A DNA stretch of 64,000 nt from a bacterium HR21 (lineage in GTDB: Bacteria; Bacteroidota; Ignavibacteria; Kapaibacteriales; HRBIN21), in the NCBI GenBank assembly GCA_002898295.1, contig BEHX01000008.1:19767-83766 (forward strand), written 5' to 3'. A program made the translations under genes and the position numbers. The notes under the pieces were generated by a model. That model was not told where the DNA came from, searched no databases, and saw only the letters and a program-made list of their open reading frames with translations. Below, in pieces: positions 1 through 8,447 of the stretch (positions are counted from its first letter, which is position 1; each line of letters starts with the position of its first letter).

Positions 1-2463
1 CTCCGTGATCTAGCGTGGCTGGAGCGCTGGACAGAGCCCCTGGCTCTGCAAGGCTCGCTCAGCCTCGATGGGCAGCTGTCTGTTGCTCCGGATACGGCAT
101 TTATCCAGCTAGACCGTCTGGCACTCCGACAGCTCACGTTGCGCCAGGACTCCTTCCGGTTATACTTGGAGCATTTCCACGGCAGCGACCTCTCTGCTGG
201 CTTCCGCGTGCGGGCGACAGTGCCAGAGCTGCAGAGCGTGCATGGTCGGCTTACTCTCCTCTCGCTACGCTGGATGGAGAGTTCTCTGGACAGCCTCCGC
301 CTCGATGCGGATATCAGTGGCACCAGAGGCATGCTCACCTTCCGCGGAAGCCTGCCTGAAGTGCTCGGACTTGCCGCTACTTGTGAGATCACCGACCAGG
401 GGACTGCCTACCAGATGCGACTTCCGGAGCTCCGGCTGAGCCACTATCCGACGGGCTTCATCTGGGAAAATGCCGCTCCCGTGGTCGTGCATCTGACCGC
501 CGACGGGATCTCCATTGACTCCCTTGCTCTCCAGCGCTGGGGCAGCGAACGCATCCTCGTGCGTGGGACGCTCGGATGGGACTCCCTGCCTGGACTCCGG
601 CTCACCGTGCGGGGAGCTCCGCTTGCAGACCTCCTCCGGCTTGTGCCCTTGCAGTCCCGCTCTGTTTCCCTCGCGCTGCTGACAGGGCGCCTTGACTCTT
701 TGCAGTTGACCCTGACCGGGGCGCTCCGCATGCCGTCGGTAGAGCTCCAGCTCCAGCTCAGCGCTCTGCGGTATGATACCACCAGCCTGGGTACTTTCCA
801 ACTCGCTGCCCTCCTCCATGACAGTGTGCTCACAGGCACCGGAGTGCTACAGGACGGACCGCGTCAGCTCCGGCTCCGTGTCAGCTCCTGCCCGAGCCGA
901 CCGGAATTGTTCTCCCGCATCCCTCTCCATGCTCGCGTAGAAGCCACGGACATCAGCGCAGCGCTCCTCTCGCCCTTCCTCCTGGAGCTCCGCAACCTCC
1001 AGGGGTCGGTCACCATTGCCGCAACGCTATGGGGACATTTGCCCGACGAGCTCCAGGCAGAGGGAACTCTTACGGCTTCGGGACTCCGTTTCCAGCTGGT
1101 CCGTACGGGTGTGACGTACCAGGGAGCCTGTACTCTCCGGCTGCGGGGGCAGGCAGTGGTGGTAGAGGACTGCACGCTCCGCAACCTCCCTGAGGACTTG
1201 CCCGAGGGGAAGCTGCAGATACGGGGCACCATTGGGCTTCGGGAACTCCGCCCCTGGAGCTTTGATCTGCGTTTTTCCTCGCCCCAGGTTCTCGTCTTGA
1301 GCAGCGCCTCTGCCCGGGCAAGCCTCCCTGCTTACGGAGTGCTGATTCTCTCCACGGGACAGCCTCCACTGCAGTTGGTCGGCACCTGGGAGCACCCTCG
1401 TCTGATTGGGACACTCCTGATTCGCCGGGCGCGTTTGATTTTTCCCGCCGAAGCCCTCACCGCTTCGAGTACCGCCCCGTCGCTCCTGGCTGACTACTAC
1501 TGGCACGCCGCGCCGTCCACAACCCCGCAAGCTCCCCAGCAGGAGCTCGCGCCGACAGCCCTCCGTGCCGAGCCCCACTTCGCTGAGCGGCTCTTCTACG
1601 ATCTTCGCATCTACCTTCTGGACCCCCTCTCCATCACCATGGACCTTGCCCCAACGCAACAGCTCGTTGCTGACCTGGAACCAGAAAACCCGAGCATCCC
1701 GCTGGCATACGTGACCGGTCCAGAGGGGAAACCGCAGTTGCTCGGACGTCTGCGCCTGCTGCCAGGCTCGGTGTATAAGTTCTACCGCAACTTCGCCGCC
1801 AGCGGCACCATTAGCTTCACCACCGGCGAGATCGATAATCCGGAGCTGGACATCGAAGTCCGGTACCGGGGCACCCGCGTCTTCGCGAATCAACGGCAGA
1901 GCTACGAAATTCGCTTCACTGTCCGGGGTACCCGCCGCAATCCCTCGATCGGCAACTGGAGCTACACCATTGCCGGCACAGAAGGTACCGGCGACGAGAA
2001 CCAACTCTTCAACGACGTGATCTGGCTCTTACTCGTCGGGCAAACACAGCAGGAGCTGGAAGGCTCGCTGAGCACCAACGGGGCATCGTTCGGGCGGGAG
2101 ATTCCGCTGGCGAATCTCTCCACACTGGCTTCAAAAGCCGCAACAGAGCTCTTCCGGGGACTGGGGATTGTGCAAGACGTCCAGATTGACCCGACCACCG
2201 GCACCCTCGATCTCGAGCAGATGCGGGCACGCATTACCGGGCAGCTCGGCGGCATTACGCTCCGCTGGGGCGGGACACTGGGCAATCCGCTGCAGCTGGC
2301 AGAATTCACCGTTGACATCCCCTTGAGCGAACTTCTCCGGGGCGATACGGGATTCCTGCGACAAGTCCTGCTGCAGTTGAGCACAACCACCGGGAGCACG
2401 AGCGTGACACTGCCTTCCTCCACCCAGCGCCTCTGGGAAGTCCGGCTCAGCATCCGCCTGTAA
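1..2463 (+). CDS. tamB: TamB-like translocation/assembly module protein (5' truncated by window edge)
   Basis: The frame is open from base 1, so this is the C-terminal 820 residues of a longer protein whose start lies upstream of the window. The visible part is made of repeating short beta strands rich in Leu, Arg, Gly and Thr, as in the AsmA/TamB (DUF490) beta-taco fold. Near residue 570-620 it has the Gly-rich, strand-rich pattern (GRLRLLPGSVYKFYRNF, then DNPELDIEVRYRG) typical of the TamB C-terminal domain. TamB proteins span the periplasm and help lipid transport and outer-membrane protein assembly with an Omp85 partner. The stop TAA overlaps the ATG of rlpA by one base, so the two are co-translated. 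The partner tamA/bamA is not in view. The family assignment is good; the exact role is inferred from the family. Confidence 0.82.
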   Translation, partial: LRDLAWLERWTEPLALQGSLSLDGQLSVAPDTAFIQLDRLALRQLTLRQDSFRLYLEHFHGSDLSAGFRVRATVPELQSVHGRLTLLSLRWMESSLDSLRLDADISGTRGMLTFRGSLPEVLGLAATCEITDQGTAYQMRLPELRLSHYPTGFIWENAAPVVVHLTADGISIDSLALQRWGSERILVRGTLGWDSLPGLRLTVRGAPLADLLRLVPLQSRSVSLALLTGRLDSLQLTLTGALRMPSVELQLQLSALRYDTTSLGTFQLAALLHDSVLTGTGVLQDGPRQLRLRVSSCPSRPELFSRIPLHARVEATDISAALLSPFLLELRNLQGSVTIAATLWGHLPDELQAEGTLTASGLRFQLVRTGVTYQGACTLRLRGQAVVVEDCTLRNLPEDLPEGKLQIRGTIGLRELRPWSFDLRFSSPQVLVLSSASARASLPAYGVLILSTGQPPLQLVGTWEHPRLIGTLLIRRARLIFPAEALTASSTAPSLLADYYWHAAPSTTPQAPQQELAPTALRAEPHFAERLFYDLRIYLLDPLSITMDLAPTQQLVADLEPENPSIPLAYVTGPEGKPQLLGRLRLLPGSVYKFYRNFAASGTISFTTGEIDNPELDIEVRYRGTRVFANQRQSYEIRFTVRGTRRNPSIGNWSYTIAGTEGTGDENQLFNDVIWLLLVGQTQQELEGSLSTNGASFGREIPLANLSTLASKAATELFRGLGIVQDVQIDPTTGTLDLEQMRARITGQLGGITLRWGGTLGNPLQLAEFTVDIPLSELLRGDTGFLRQVLLQLSTTTGSTSVTLPSSTQRLWEVRLSIRL

Positions 2464-2846
2464 TGCGGTTCCGGGTTGCGCTCCTTTTCTGCTGCTTTGG
2501 AGGACTGGCTCTGCTGGGCTGCTCGACAGCCTCGCACCTTTCCCGAACTGGGACACAGCGTTTCCGCGGACTGGCTTCGTACTACGGCAGCGAATTCGCC
2601 GGGCGTCTCACTGCCAGCGGTGAACCCTACGATCCGCGAGCCTTCACCGCTGCCCACCGCGATTTGCCTTTCGGAACGCGCCTGCGAGTGCGCAATCTCC
2701 GCAACGGACGGAGCGTCATCGTCCGCATCAACGATCGAGGACCTTGGCATCCGGAGCGGATTCTAGACCTCTCCGAAGCCGCTGCCACCGCACTGGACAT
2801 GCTCCGCGACGGGGTAGTTGAAGTCGAGTGTGAGATCCTCCCGTGA
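2463..2846 (+). CDS. rlpA: RlpA-family septal ring lipoprotein / lytic transglycosylase-like, 127 aa
   Basis: The start ATG overlaps the upstream stop (TAATG). Residues 1-20 form a lipoprotein signal with lipobox LLGC. The rest is one double-psi beta-barrel (RlpA-like) domain with the family's hallmark segments: ASYYGSEFAGRLTASGE, TAAHRDLPFGTRL and VRINDRGPW. RlpA in Pseudomonas cleaves denuded glycan strands at the septum. This copy lacks the C-terminal SPOR domain of longer members, so septal targeting by SPOR binding is not expected. It is likely an outer-membrane-anchored periplasmic protein. Its place next to tamB suggests an envelope operon. Enzyme activity is inferred, since some RlpA proteins lack it. 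Confidence 0.9.
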   Translation: MRFRVALLFCCFGGLALLGCSTASHLSRTGTQRFRGLASYYGSEFAGRLTASGEPYDPRAFTAAHRDLPFGTRLRVRNLRNGRSVIVRINDRGPWHPERILDLSEAAATALDMLRDGVVEVECEILP

Positions 2847-2904
2847 ATGTTCCTGCCGGACAGCACTTCTCCACCTCGCTCTCCTCCCCAGGCGAACGGA
2901 GTAG

Positions 2905-2988
2905 CGGAGGGTGAGGGACTCGAACCCTCATGGGCTCATCGCCCGGCGGTTTTCAAGACCGCTGCCCTACCAGTTAGGCGAACCCTCC
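2905..2988 (-). tRNA. tRNA-Ser (anticodon UGA)
   Basis: Read on the minus strand, a 7-bp acceptor stem (GGAGGGT/ACCCTCC), D arm, anticodon loop CTTGAAA with anticodon TGA, a long class II variable arm (CGGGC..GCCC) and a T arm with TTCGAGT can all be drawn. The long variable arm agrees with serine identity. No CCA is encoded after the discriminator G. It lies alone between rlpA and a convergent lipoprotein gene. I see no clear -7 box just upstream. Confidence 0.93.
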
Positions 2989-3023
2989 GCACCGACCACC
3001 ACTACGGCAGCATAGGAGACGCT

Positions 3024-3806
3024 TCACTGCACCCGATAGTTGACCAGCACGCTCTGCTCTCCCCCAAACTTCTCCTGCCAAGGGGGCAGCGGTGGTGGCA
3101 GCTGGGCTGTCAGTGCCGAAGGCTCTTGCCGAGAACGGACCTGACCAATATTCCCGGCAAACCAGCTCCGCACCGTCTGGGTCAGCTGCACTGGAATACC
3201 GGCTGACTGCCCCTCGGGGACGAACGTGCCTTGGATCTGCAGTGTATGGACAAATTCCTGCGCCTGCACAGTCTGATTCTTCTCTGCGATGGTCACTGAG
3301 GTCGTCCCTCCACGAGAACCCCGAATCGTCAGCTGCATCATGAGAGTCCCTCTCATGCCACGGAGCTCAACACCTTCGAGGGTATCTGACACACTCGCTG
3401 TGGTCCACTGCGCCTGAGTTGCATCAATCCAGAGCACCCAGCCAGTGAGGAGGTCAAACGGGGATTCCACTTCCTGTGGGGCATGGAAGTACAGGTAGAG
3501 CTTCCCTCCGCTGGCACTCAGGACGGTCGTGTCAGTGGTCCCGTTTTGGTGGTGCGTCACGGCAACGAACCCCGTTCTGCCCTCCAGCTGGGTCTGAGCG
3601 ACGATGACCATCGAGTCACGGCTCTCTGTTCCGGCAACCACATTGCCATTAGTATCGAGCTGCACTGTTGTAGAAACCCACCAGTTACCCACCGCGAGCG
3701 GGAAGTAGTTCGGTGCTGTTCCGGGACCCGTCGAGCTTTCTTCCTTCGCACACCCCCAAAGCAGCACGAGGAGGAGAAGTGAACCGAGTTTCCTCACCGA
3801 ACGCAT
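3024..3806 (-). CDS. Predicted lipoprotein of unknown function, 260 aa
   Basis: The chosen ATG follows a strong Shine-Dalgarno (AAGGAGGT, 7 nt spacing) and begins a lipoprotein signal: MRSVRKLG, a Leu-rich core, then lipobox LLWGC. A start 12 codons upstream is possible but would bury the ribosome site inside the gene. The mature part is Thr/Ser/Gln/Val rich and probably beta-structured, opening with a YFPLAVGNWW segment often seen at the start of secreted lipoproteins in Bacteroidota-like genomes. It sits 59 nt downstream of fbaB on the same strand and is probably co-transcribed. No known enzyme motif is visible; the function is unknown. Confidence 0.8.
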   Translation of the reverse strand: MRSVRKLGSLLLLVLLWGCAKEESSTGPGTAPNYFPLAVGNWWVSTTVQLDTNGNVVAGTESRDSMVIVAQTQLEGRTGFVAVTHHQNGTTDTTVLSASGGKLYLYFHAPQEVESPFDLLTGWVLWIDATQAQWTTASVSDTLEGVELRGMRGTLMMQLTIRGSRGGTTSVTIAEKNQTVQAQEFVHTLQIQGTFVPEGQSAGIPVQLTQTVRSWFAGNIGQVRSRQEPSALTAQLPPPLPPWQEKFGGEQSVLVNYRVQ

Positions 3807-3865
3807 GGCACAGACCTCCTTACTGCTTATAACACATACCACGCAGCACCAGCAGTGCTGTACGC

Positions 3866-4960
3866 TTATGCAATATCCACTTCCGGGCAGAGGTACACAT
3901 CTTGGATCGCGTGCAGCAGCCGAACCCCCTCCGCCATTGGGCGTTGGAAGGCTTTCCGCCCGGAGATCAGTCCCATTCCGCCGGCACGCTTGTTGATGAT
4001 CGCTGTGCGGACAGCTTCGGCAAAGTCGCTGGCACCCTTAGACTCGCCTCCGCTGTTGATAAGCCCAATGCGTCCCATATAACAGTTGGCAACCTGGTAG
4101 CGGCACAGATCTATGGGGTGGTCGCTGGTGAGCTTCTCGTAGACCAGCGGACTGGTGCGCCCGAACCGCAGGGCGAGGAATCCCCCATTCGTCTCGGGCA
4201 ACTTCTGCTTGATGAGGTCTGCCTGGAGCGTTGCCCCTAGATGATTCGCCTGCCCCGTTAGATCTGCAGCAACGTGGTAGTCCTTGTCCGCTTTGAAGGC
4301 GCTGTTGCGCAGGTAGCACCACAGCACGGTTGCCAGTCCCAGCTCATGCGCATAGGCGAAAGCTTCGGCAATCTCCCGAATCTGCCGACTGCTTTCGGCA
4401 GAGCCGAAGTAGATCGTCGCCCCAATTGCTGCCGCCCCCATGTCATACGCTTGCCGAACAGTTCCGAAGAGCACCTGATCGTACTTATTCGGGTAGGTCA
4501 GCAGCTCGTTGTGGTTGATCTTGACAATGAAGGGGATTTTATGTGCGTACTTGCGCGCCACACTGCCCAAGACACCGAAGGTCGAAGCCACAGCATTACA
4601 GCCGCCCTCGAGTGCCAGGCGCACAATGTTTTCGGGGTCGAAGTAGATGGGGTTCGGCGCAAAGCTCGCGCCCGCCGAATGCTCTACACCTTGATCCACC
4701 GGGAGGATGGAGAGATAGCCCGTCCCCGCAAGCCGACCGGTGTTGAAGATCCATTGCAGATTGCGCAGTACGCGGGGATTCCGGTCCGAGGGGACAAAAA
4801 CCCGATCCACGAAATCCGGACCGGGAAGCTGGAGATGTTCCTTCGGAATTGTGGTGCAGCGATGTTCCAGCAGATAGCGCGCTTGCTCCTCCCCGAGCAG
4901 CTCTACAATGCGGTCAAGCGTCACTGCGGATGGGGCACTTTGGACGGTCACCACCTCCAT
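3866..4960 (-). CDS. fbaB: Class I (DhnA-type) fructose-bisphosphate aldolase, 364 aa
   Basis: It catalyses reversible cleavage of fructose 1,6-bisphosphate to DHAP and glyceraldehyde 3-phosphate in glycolysis/gluconeogenesis, in the cytoplasm. The sequence closely follows E. coli FbaB along its whole length: [19 protein letters not shown], the HSAGASFA segment, [29 protein letters not shown], and the C-terminal [16 protein letters not shown]. The lysine in ADLIKQK appears to align with the Schiff-base lysine. The reading frame stays open 119 codons upstream, but the family start, a GGAGGG ribosome site and a TAGTTTTG promoter box at 4987-4994 all support the ATG at 4960. The gap to the following lipoprotein gene holds a small inverted repeat (3844-3860) without a T tract. 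Confidence 0.96.
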   Translation of the reverse strand: MEVVTVQSAPSAVTLDRIVELLGEEQARYLLEHRCTTIPKEHLQLPGPDFVDRVFVPSDRNPRVLRNLQWIFNTGRLAGTGYLSILPVDQGVEHSAGASFAPNPIYFDPENIVRLALEGGCNAVASTFGVLGSVARKYAHKIPFIVKINHNELLTYPNKYDQVLFGTVRQAYDMGAAAIGATIYFGSAESSRQIREIAEAFAYAHELGLATVLWCYLRNSAFKADKDYHVAADLTGQANHLGATLQADLIKQKLPETNGGFLALRFGRTSPLVYEKLTSDHPIDLCRYQVANCYMGRIGLINSGGESKGASDFAEAVRTAIINKRAGGMGLISGRKAFQRPMAEGVRLLHAIQDVYLCPEVDIA

Positions 4961-4986
4961 CGCCCTCCGGTCCCATAAGACGCCTG

Positions 4987-4994
4987 CAAAACTA
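4987..4994 (-). promoter_or_regulatory. Bacteroidota-type -7 box for fbaB
   Basis: On the minus strand this reads TAGTTTTG, an exact match to TAnnTTTG. A start point a few bases further on would give a leader of about 23 nt before the fbaB ATG. No clear -33 TTG is seen at the usual distance. Confidence 0.6.
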
Positions 4995-5016
4995 CGAAGT
5001 ACCTTTGAGATCCTCT

Positions 5017-5772
5017 TCAGGCAAAGCTCCGGTAGGCGTGCTGGGTGCCCGCACGCAGACCGCGAAGCAGGAAGACGAACCCGACGGTGCTCATCCCCAC
5101 CGCCATGACCGCGGAAATTCCCAGCACAGTCCCCAGGCTGTGGAAAGAGAGCGCTGCAAGCGGTATTCCGAAAATTCCCAGCAGGCCAATCACCAACAGT
5201 ATTGGAGAGAGAATACCACTGATGACAAGCCCGCTCCCGATAGCATATCCCCACAGAGCCGTCAAGAGTTCCCAGGAAGTCCCCTGCTGCGTTGCTCCAA
5301 TGATCGTCATAAGCCACGCTCCAGCGCTGAGCAGTCCCCAGATAATCCCAATCCGCGAACCGAGCCGGAGTTTCCCCCTTTCGAATCTCCCTTGGTGAAC
5401 GGCGAGACTATAGACAAGTGCCATTGCTATCCCAATCCCGGCAAACAGCATCCCCCAGGTTACGAGCGGATCTTTTACCCACACGCGGAGAAGCCCAACC
5501 AGCATCCCTATACCCAGCCACACCAGCACTGTCACGAAAAGCCTGAGATGGAGGAAGGTTGCAACAGCGAACGGCACCAGCAATGTCTCCGCCCACCACC
5601 CGCGCCCAAACACGAGCTCAGAACCCAGATTGAGGAGCCAGTAAAGCCCAAAGCTCAGCAGATACGGCGCCAATTCTTGTAGTTCCTGCCGTCCCTTTGC
5701 CAGGAGCAAATGGAGAACGTCAAGGGTTTCGAGCACCTCTCGAAGCTGCTCTTGGCTGACTTCCCGCTGCAT
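5017..5772 (-). CDS. Polytopic membrane protein of unknown function, 251 aa
   Basis: After a charged, Gln/Glu-rich N-terminal helix of about 40 residues, the protein has six or seven hydrophobic segments covering most of its length, so it is an inner-membrane protein. The ATG at 5772 was chosen because the residues before it are low-complexity and overlap the preceding gene's end region. It follows the small winged-helix gene by 28 nt and is the last gene of a three-gene minus-strand operon. Pairing of a winged-helix regulator with a membrane protein suggests that the regulator controls or responds to it, but no transporter or enzyme motif is recognised. Confidence 0.75.
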   Translation of the reverse strand: MQREVSQEQLREVLETLDVLHLLLAKGRQELQELAPYLLSFGLYWLLNLGSELVFGRGWWAETLLVPFAVATFLHLRLFVTVLVWLGIGMLVGLLRVWVKDPLVTWGMLFAGIGIAMALVYSLAVHQGRFERGKLRLGSRIGIIWGLLSAGAWLMTIIGATQQGTSWELLTALWGYAIGSGLVISGILSPILLVIGLLGIFGIPLAALSFHSLGTVLGISAVMAVGMSTVGFVFLLRGLRAGTQHAYRSFA

Positions 5773-5800
5773 GATGAATGAGCTGCTGAAAGTTGGACAT

Positions 5801-6097
5801 TTACTCCAGAAACGAGCCGAGCAATGTCCGCAGAGAGCGAATGTAGGCAGCAAACCGCTGCTCCCCTTCCGGAGTCAGCCGGTACGTGGTCCGGGGACGC
5901 CGCCTGAGAAACGTCTTCTGCACCTCGATGCCCCCTCCTTCCTCCAGCGCCCGAAGGTGCTGCGCGAGGTTTCCATCTGTTACCCCGAGCAGACGTTTGA
6001 GGCTCTGGAAGTCCAATTCACCGTGCTGCACCAAGAGCACCAGAATCCCGAGCCGCACTCTCTCGTGGAGCAAGGGATCAAGATCCCCGACCACCAT
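5801..6097 (-). CDS. Small winged-helix transcriptional regulator, 98 aa
   Basis: The length and pattern fit the single-domain winged-helix family used in bacterial ArsR/MarR-like regulators (HTH_34 type): a helix LLHERVRLGILVLL, the recognition helix region LLGVTDGNLAQHLRALE, then a wing with basic residues KTFLRRRPRTTYRLTPEGE. DNA binding is inferred from these. Its first 20 nt overlap the 3' end of the preceding outer-membrane gene, so translation is probably coupled. It is followed by a membrane protein gene, its likely functional partner. No metal- or ligand-binding motif is apparent. Confidence 0.85.
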   Translation of the reverse strand: MVVGDLDPLLHERVRLGILVLLVQHGELDFQSLKRLLGVTDGNLAQHLRALEEGGGIEVQKTFLRRRPRTTYRLTPEGEQRFAAYIRSLRTLLGSFLE

Positions 6098-6791
6098 GCT
6101 GCCCGTCCCTTGCGTAGATTCTCTCCCACGGAGTACCCCCGCCCAGGGTAAAGCGCACCGATATCCCTTGTAGCTTCAGTTGCGGGGCATCCGCAAGGGC
6201 TTGATCCTCAAGCGCTAAACCACCCCAGCCCAATGGCTGCAGATACCCAACCCGAACCCCAAGGAACCAGCCATGACCGAGCCATGCATCAATTCCGAGA
6301 CTTACCTGCGCAAGCCAGCCTCCCGTTGTCAACGTCGTGCTTCCTGTCGGCTCTTGCAGGAGACTCCCAAAGGAGAGCTCCCGCGGTTGCCAGAGCCGGA
6401 TTACAAGACCTCCCCCACCAATAGCCCCGAGAAGGAGCACCCGTGCATGCTTCCATACCGGGACTCCGTACCCAACAGTAGCCATGCCCCAGCTGCCACC
6501 GAACCGCACGTGCCCCCGACTCCCCATCGCTGTTTGCTCCAGAAGCCAATAGCCTTCGCCGCCCACCAGGACACGCCCAATCCAGCCAGCTCCACCACCG
6601 CCGATGCTCCACATCTGCGGGCGCAGCTCACCATACCCTGCCTCACGCAGCTGCTGCCGAAAGCGTTCCCCAACCACTTGCTGCACCCCAATAGCACAAT
6701 ACCCCATCCCCCCGTGTCCACTCTGCGCCACCAACTCTCCAATGCCCGCAAGAGAGAAACTCAGCAGTAGCGTTACCACGCTCCTCCGCAT
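6078..6791 (-). CDS. Predicted outer-membrane beta-barrel protein, 237 aa
   Basis: The protein starts with a classical signal peptide (MRRSVVTLLLSFSLAG..VAQ) and continues with alternating Gly/aromatic strands, ending in a strand VRFTLGGG before a short polar tail, which suggests a small outer-membrane barrel. The ATG at 6791 is preferred over two earlier in-frame ATGs (6809, 6821) because it directly precedes the signal peptide and has GAGG upstream. A TAAGTTTG promoter box lies at 6841-6848. A pentanucleotide repeat sits immediately upstream of the start. It is the first gene of the operon with the winged-helix and membrane-protein genes. Function unknown. Confidence 0.72.
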   Translation of the reverse strand: MRRSVVTLLLSFSLAGIGELVAQSGHGGMGYCAIGVQQVVGERFRQQLREAGYGELRPQMWSIGGGGAGWIGRVLVGGEGYWLLEQTAMGSRGHVRFGGSWGMATVGYGVPVWKHARVLLLGAIGGGGLVIRLWQPRELSFGSLLQEPTGSTTLTTGGWLAQVSLGIDAWLGHGWFLGVRVGYLQPLGWGGLALEDQALADAPQLKLQGISVRFTLGGGTPWERIYARDGQHGGRGS

Positions 6792-6806
6792 CGCCTCGCC
6801 TCGCCT
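6792..6806. repeat. Pentanucleotide tandem repeat (CGCCT)x3 at a start codon
   Basis: Three perfect copies of CGCCT (AGGCG on the coding strand) lie directly in front of the ATG at 6791 and contain the likely ribosome-binding bases. Loss or gain of a unit would shift the spacing of upstream in-frame ATGs relative to the coding frame. Confidence 0.6.
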
Positions 6807-6840
6807 CATAATGTGGGACATGCATCACCGACACCGACGA

Positions 6841-6848
6841 CAAACTTA
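6841..6848 (-). promoter_or_regulatory. -7 box for the OMP/HTH/membrane-protein operon
   Basis: The minus strand reads TAAGTTTG, an exact TAnnTTTG match, about 50 nt before the chosen start at 6791. It lies in the 125-nt gap after murC, which argues for a separate transcript rather than read-through only. Confidence 0.58.
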
Positions 6849-6916
6849 CTGCAGAGCAAAGTACTTTTCACCACAAAGTCTCTTGCGCTCCTCCTTCGTT
6901 TGGGGGAAGTGCGATT

Positions 6917-8305
6917 TCAGACCAGCTGCGGTTGCGACCGAACCCCCAGCAGAGAGTGCAGCTTAGAGATAGAGCCGGCACCCAGTGTCAGCAGCATATC
7001 GCCGGGCTGGAGGAGGGAAGACACCACCGAGGCTGCCTCTTCCAGGGTCGGGGCATAGTACACGGCACGATGCCCACTGCGCCGAGCAGCCTGGGCAATC
7101 AGCTCGCCGGTGACCCCAGGGATCGGCTCCTCCCGAGCAGGATAGACATCGGTGACGACGAGGATATCGGCTTCCTCGAAAGCTTTCCCGAATTCCGGGG
7201 CGAAGTCACGGGTACGCGTGTACGTGTGGGGTTGGAAAACACAGACCAGGCGGCGGTCCCATCCCTGGCGGGCTGCCTGCAGCGTTGCCCGGACCTCCGT
7301 AGGATGGTGAGCATAGTCATCCACGAAGAGCACCCCCGCATGCTCACCGATAATCTCGAAGCGGCGGTAGACGCCGGTGAATTCCTCGAGGGCTTCCCGG
7401 ACAGTCTCAAACGGGATGCCGAGCTCGCGCCCGACCACAACAGCTGCCAGAGCATTGCGGACGTTATGGACACCGGGGACTCGGAGGGCAATCTCGCCGA
7501 GGAATTCCCCGTCGGCAAAGACCTCAAAGCGCGCAGAGCGCTCCGCAAGTCGGACCCGGCGCGCACGGACATCGCTCTGCGGAGAAAGCCCATAGGTTCG
7601 AACCTTGCGGCTCAGACGTGGCAAGAGCTCTTTGACCCCGTCATCATCGACGCAGACAACCACCAGACCATAGAAAGGGACGCTGTTGGCAAAGCGCGTG
7701 AACGCCTCCAGAATATCCTGCCGATCTGCGTAAACGTCCAGATGCTCCTCTTCAATGTTGGTGACCACGGCAATGGTCGGCAGCAACGAGAGGAAGGAAC
7801 GGTCGTACTCATCGGCTTCGACCACAATCCATTCGCCGCGTCCCAGGCGGGCGTTGCTCCCACCCAACCCACGCAACCGCCCCCCGACGATGACTGTCGG
7901 GTCCAATCCACCCCGAATGAGCACCAGCCCGCATAGTGAAGTCGTCGTCGTCTTCCCATGAGTCCCGGCAATTGCCAGGCAGTATTTCAGGCGTGCAACC
8001 TCTGCCAGCATTTCTGCCCGCCGCAGGAGCGGAATACCGCGCTCACTGGCTGCCTGTGTCTCAGGATTTGTCCGAGGGTCCACTGCACTGGAGTAGACAA
8101 CAACGTCGGCGCCTTCGATGTGTGCAGCGTCATGTCCGTAGTAGATGACCGCCCCTTTGCGCTTCAAGGACTCCGTGTTGTCCGACTCCAGGAGATCAGA
8201 GCCACTGATGCGGAACCCTTGCTGGAGGAGGATTTCCGCCAACCCACTCATTCCAATTCCCCCAATACCAACGAAGTGAATGTGGCGCACTGCGGAGAAA
8301 AACAT
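6917..8305 (-). CDS. murC: UDP-N-acetylmuramate--L-alanine ligase, 462 aa
   Basis: MurC adds L-alanine to UDP-MurNAc using ATP, the first amino-acid step of peptidoglycan precursor synthesis in the cytoplasm. The N-terminal Rossmann segment (HFVGIGGIGMSGLA, residues 10-23), the ATP-binding loop GTHGKTTTT at 114-122, the central Mur ligase signature with EADEYDRSF, and the C-terminal domain beginning YRRFEIIGE are all present at full family length. GAGGA lies just before the ATG. It is not inside a mur cluster; it stands alone and is divergent from the T9SS protein gene, with its own -7 box at 8330-8337. Confidence 0.97.
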   Translation of the reverse strand: MFFSAVRHIHFVGIGGIGMSGLAEILLQQGFRISGSDLLESDNTESLKRKGAVIYYGHDAAHIEGADVVVYSSAVDPRTNPETQAASERGIPLLRRAEMLAEVARLKYCLAIAGTHGKTTTTSLCGLVLIRGGLDPTVIVGGRLRGLGGSNARLGRGEWIVVEADEYDRSFLSLLPTIAVVTNIEEEHLDVYADRQDILEAFTRFANSVPFYGLVVVCVDDDGVKELLPRLSRKVRTYGLSPQSDVRARRVRLAERSARFEVFADGEFLGEIALRVPGVHNVRNALAAVVVGRELGIPFETVREALEEFTGVYRRFEIIGEHAGVLFVDDYAHHPTEVRATLQAARQGWDRRLVCVFQPHTYTRTRDFAPEFGKAFEEADILVVTDVYPAREEPIPGVTGELIAQAARRSGHRAVYYAPTLEEAASVVSSLLQPGDMLLTLGAGSISKLHSLLGVRSQPQLV

Positions 8306-8329
8306 TGCATCCTCATGCTCTGTGCCTTA

Positions 8330-8337
8330 CAAAAATA
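8330..8337 (-). promoter_or_regulatory. -7 box for murC
   Basis: The minus strand reads TATTTTTG, an exact TAnnTTTG match, giving a leader of roughly 20 nt before the murC ATG at 8305. It is in the same 142-nt intergenic region as the divergent box at 8404-8411. Confidence 0.6.
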
Positions 8338-8403
8338 CACTGCCCTCGGTGCCGGTTCGCCAGCGGAGGTCTGCTCCCAGCTGCCGGAATAGCGCAGGGG
8401 GCG

Positions 8404-8411
8404 TATATTTG
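8404..8411 (+). promoter_or_regulatory. -7 box for the T9SS-secreted protein gene
   Basis: Exact TAnnTTTG match (TATATTTG) 37 nt before the ATG at 8448. An alternative ATG at 8421 would sit almost on the transcription start, so the box helps decide the start. Confidence 0.6.
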
Positions 8412-8447
8412 CGTCGATCCATGTACATTCTCTCTGGGGGTCTTCTA

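Noticed and set aside
1027..2004. Minus-strand open frame inside tamB
   Set aside because: Antisense frame in GC-rich coding DNA; no family pattern and no ribosome site.
3844..3860. Inverted repeat CAGCAC..GTGCTG after fbaB
   Set aside because: Six base pairs and no T tract, so it is not called as a terminator.
4961..5317. N-terminal extension of the fbaB frame to 5317
   Set aside because: The extra 119 residues are not aldolase-like, lie antisense or overlapping the 3' end of the membrane-protein gene, and cross the promoter box.
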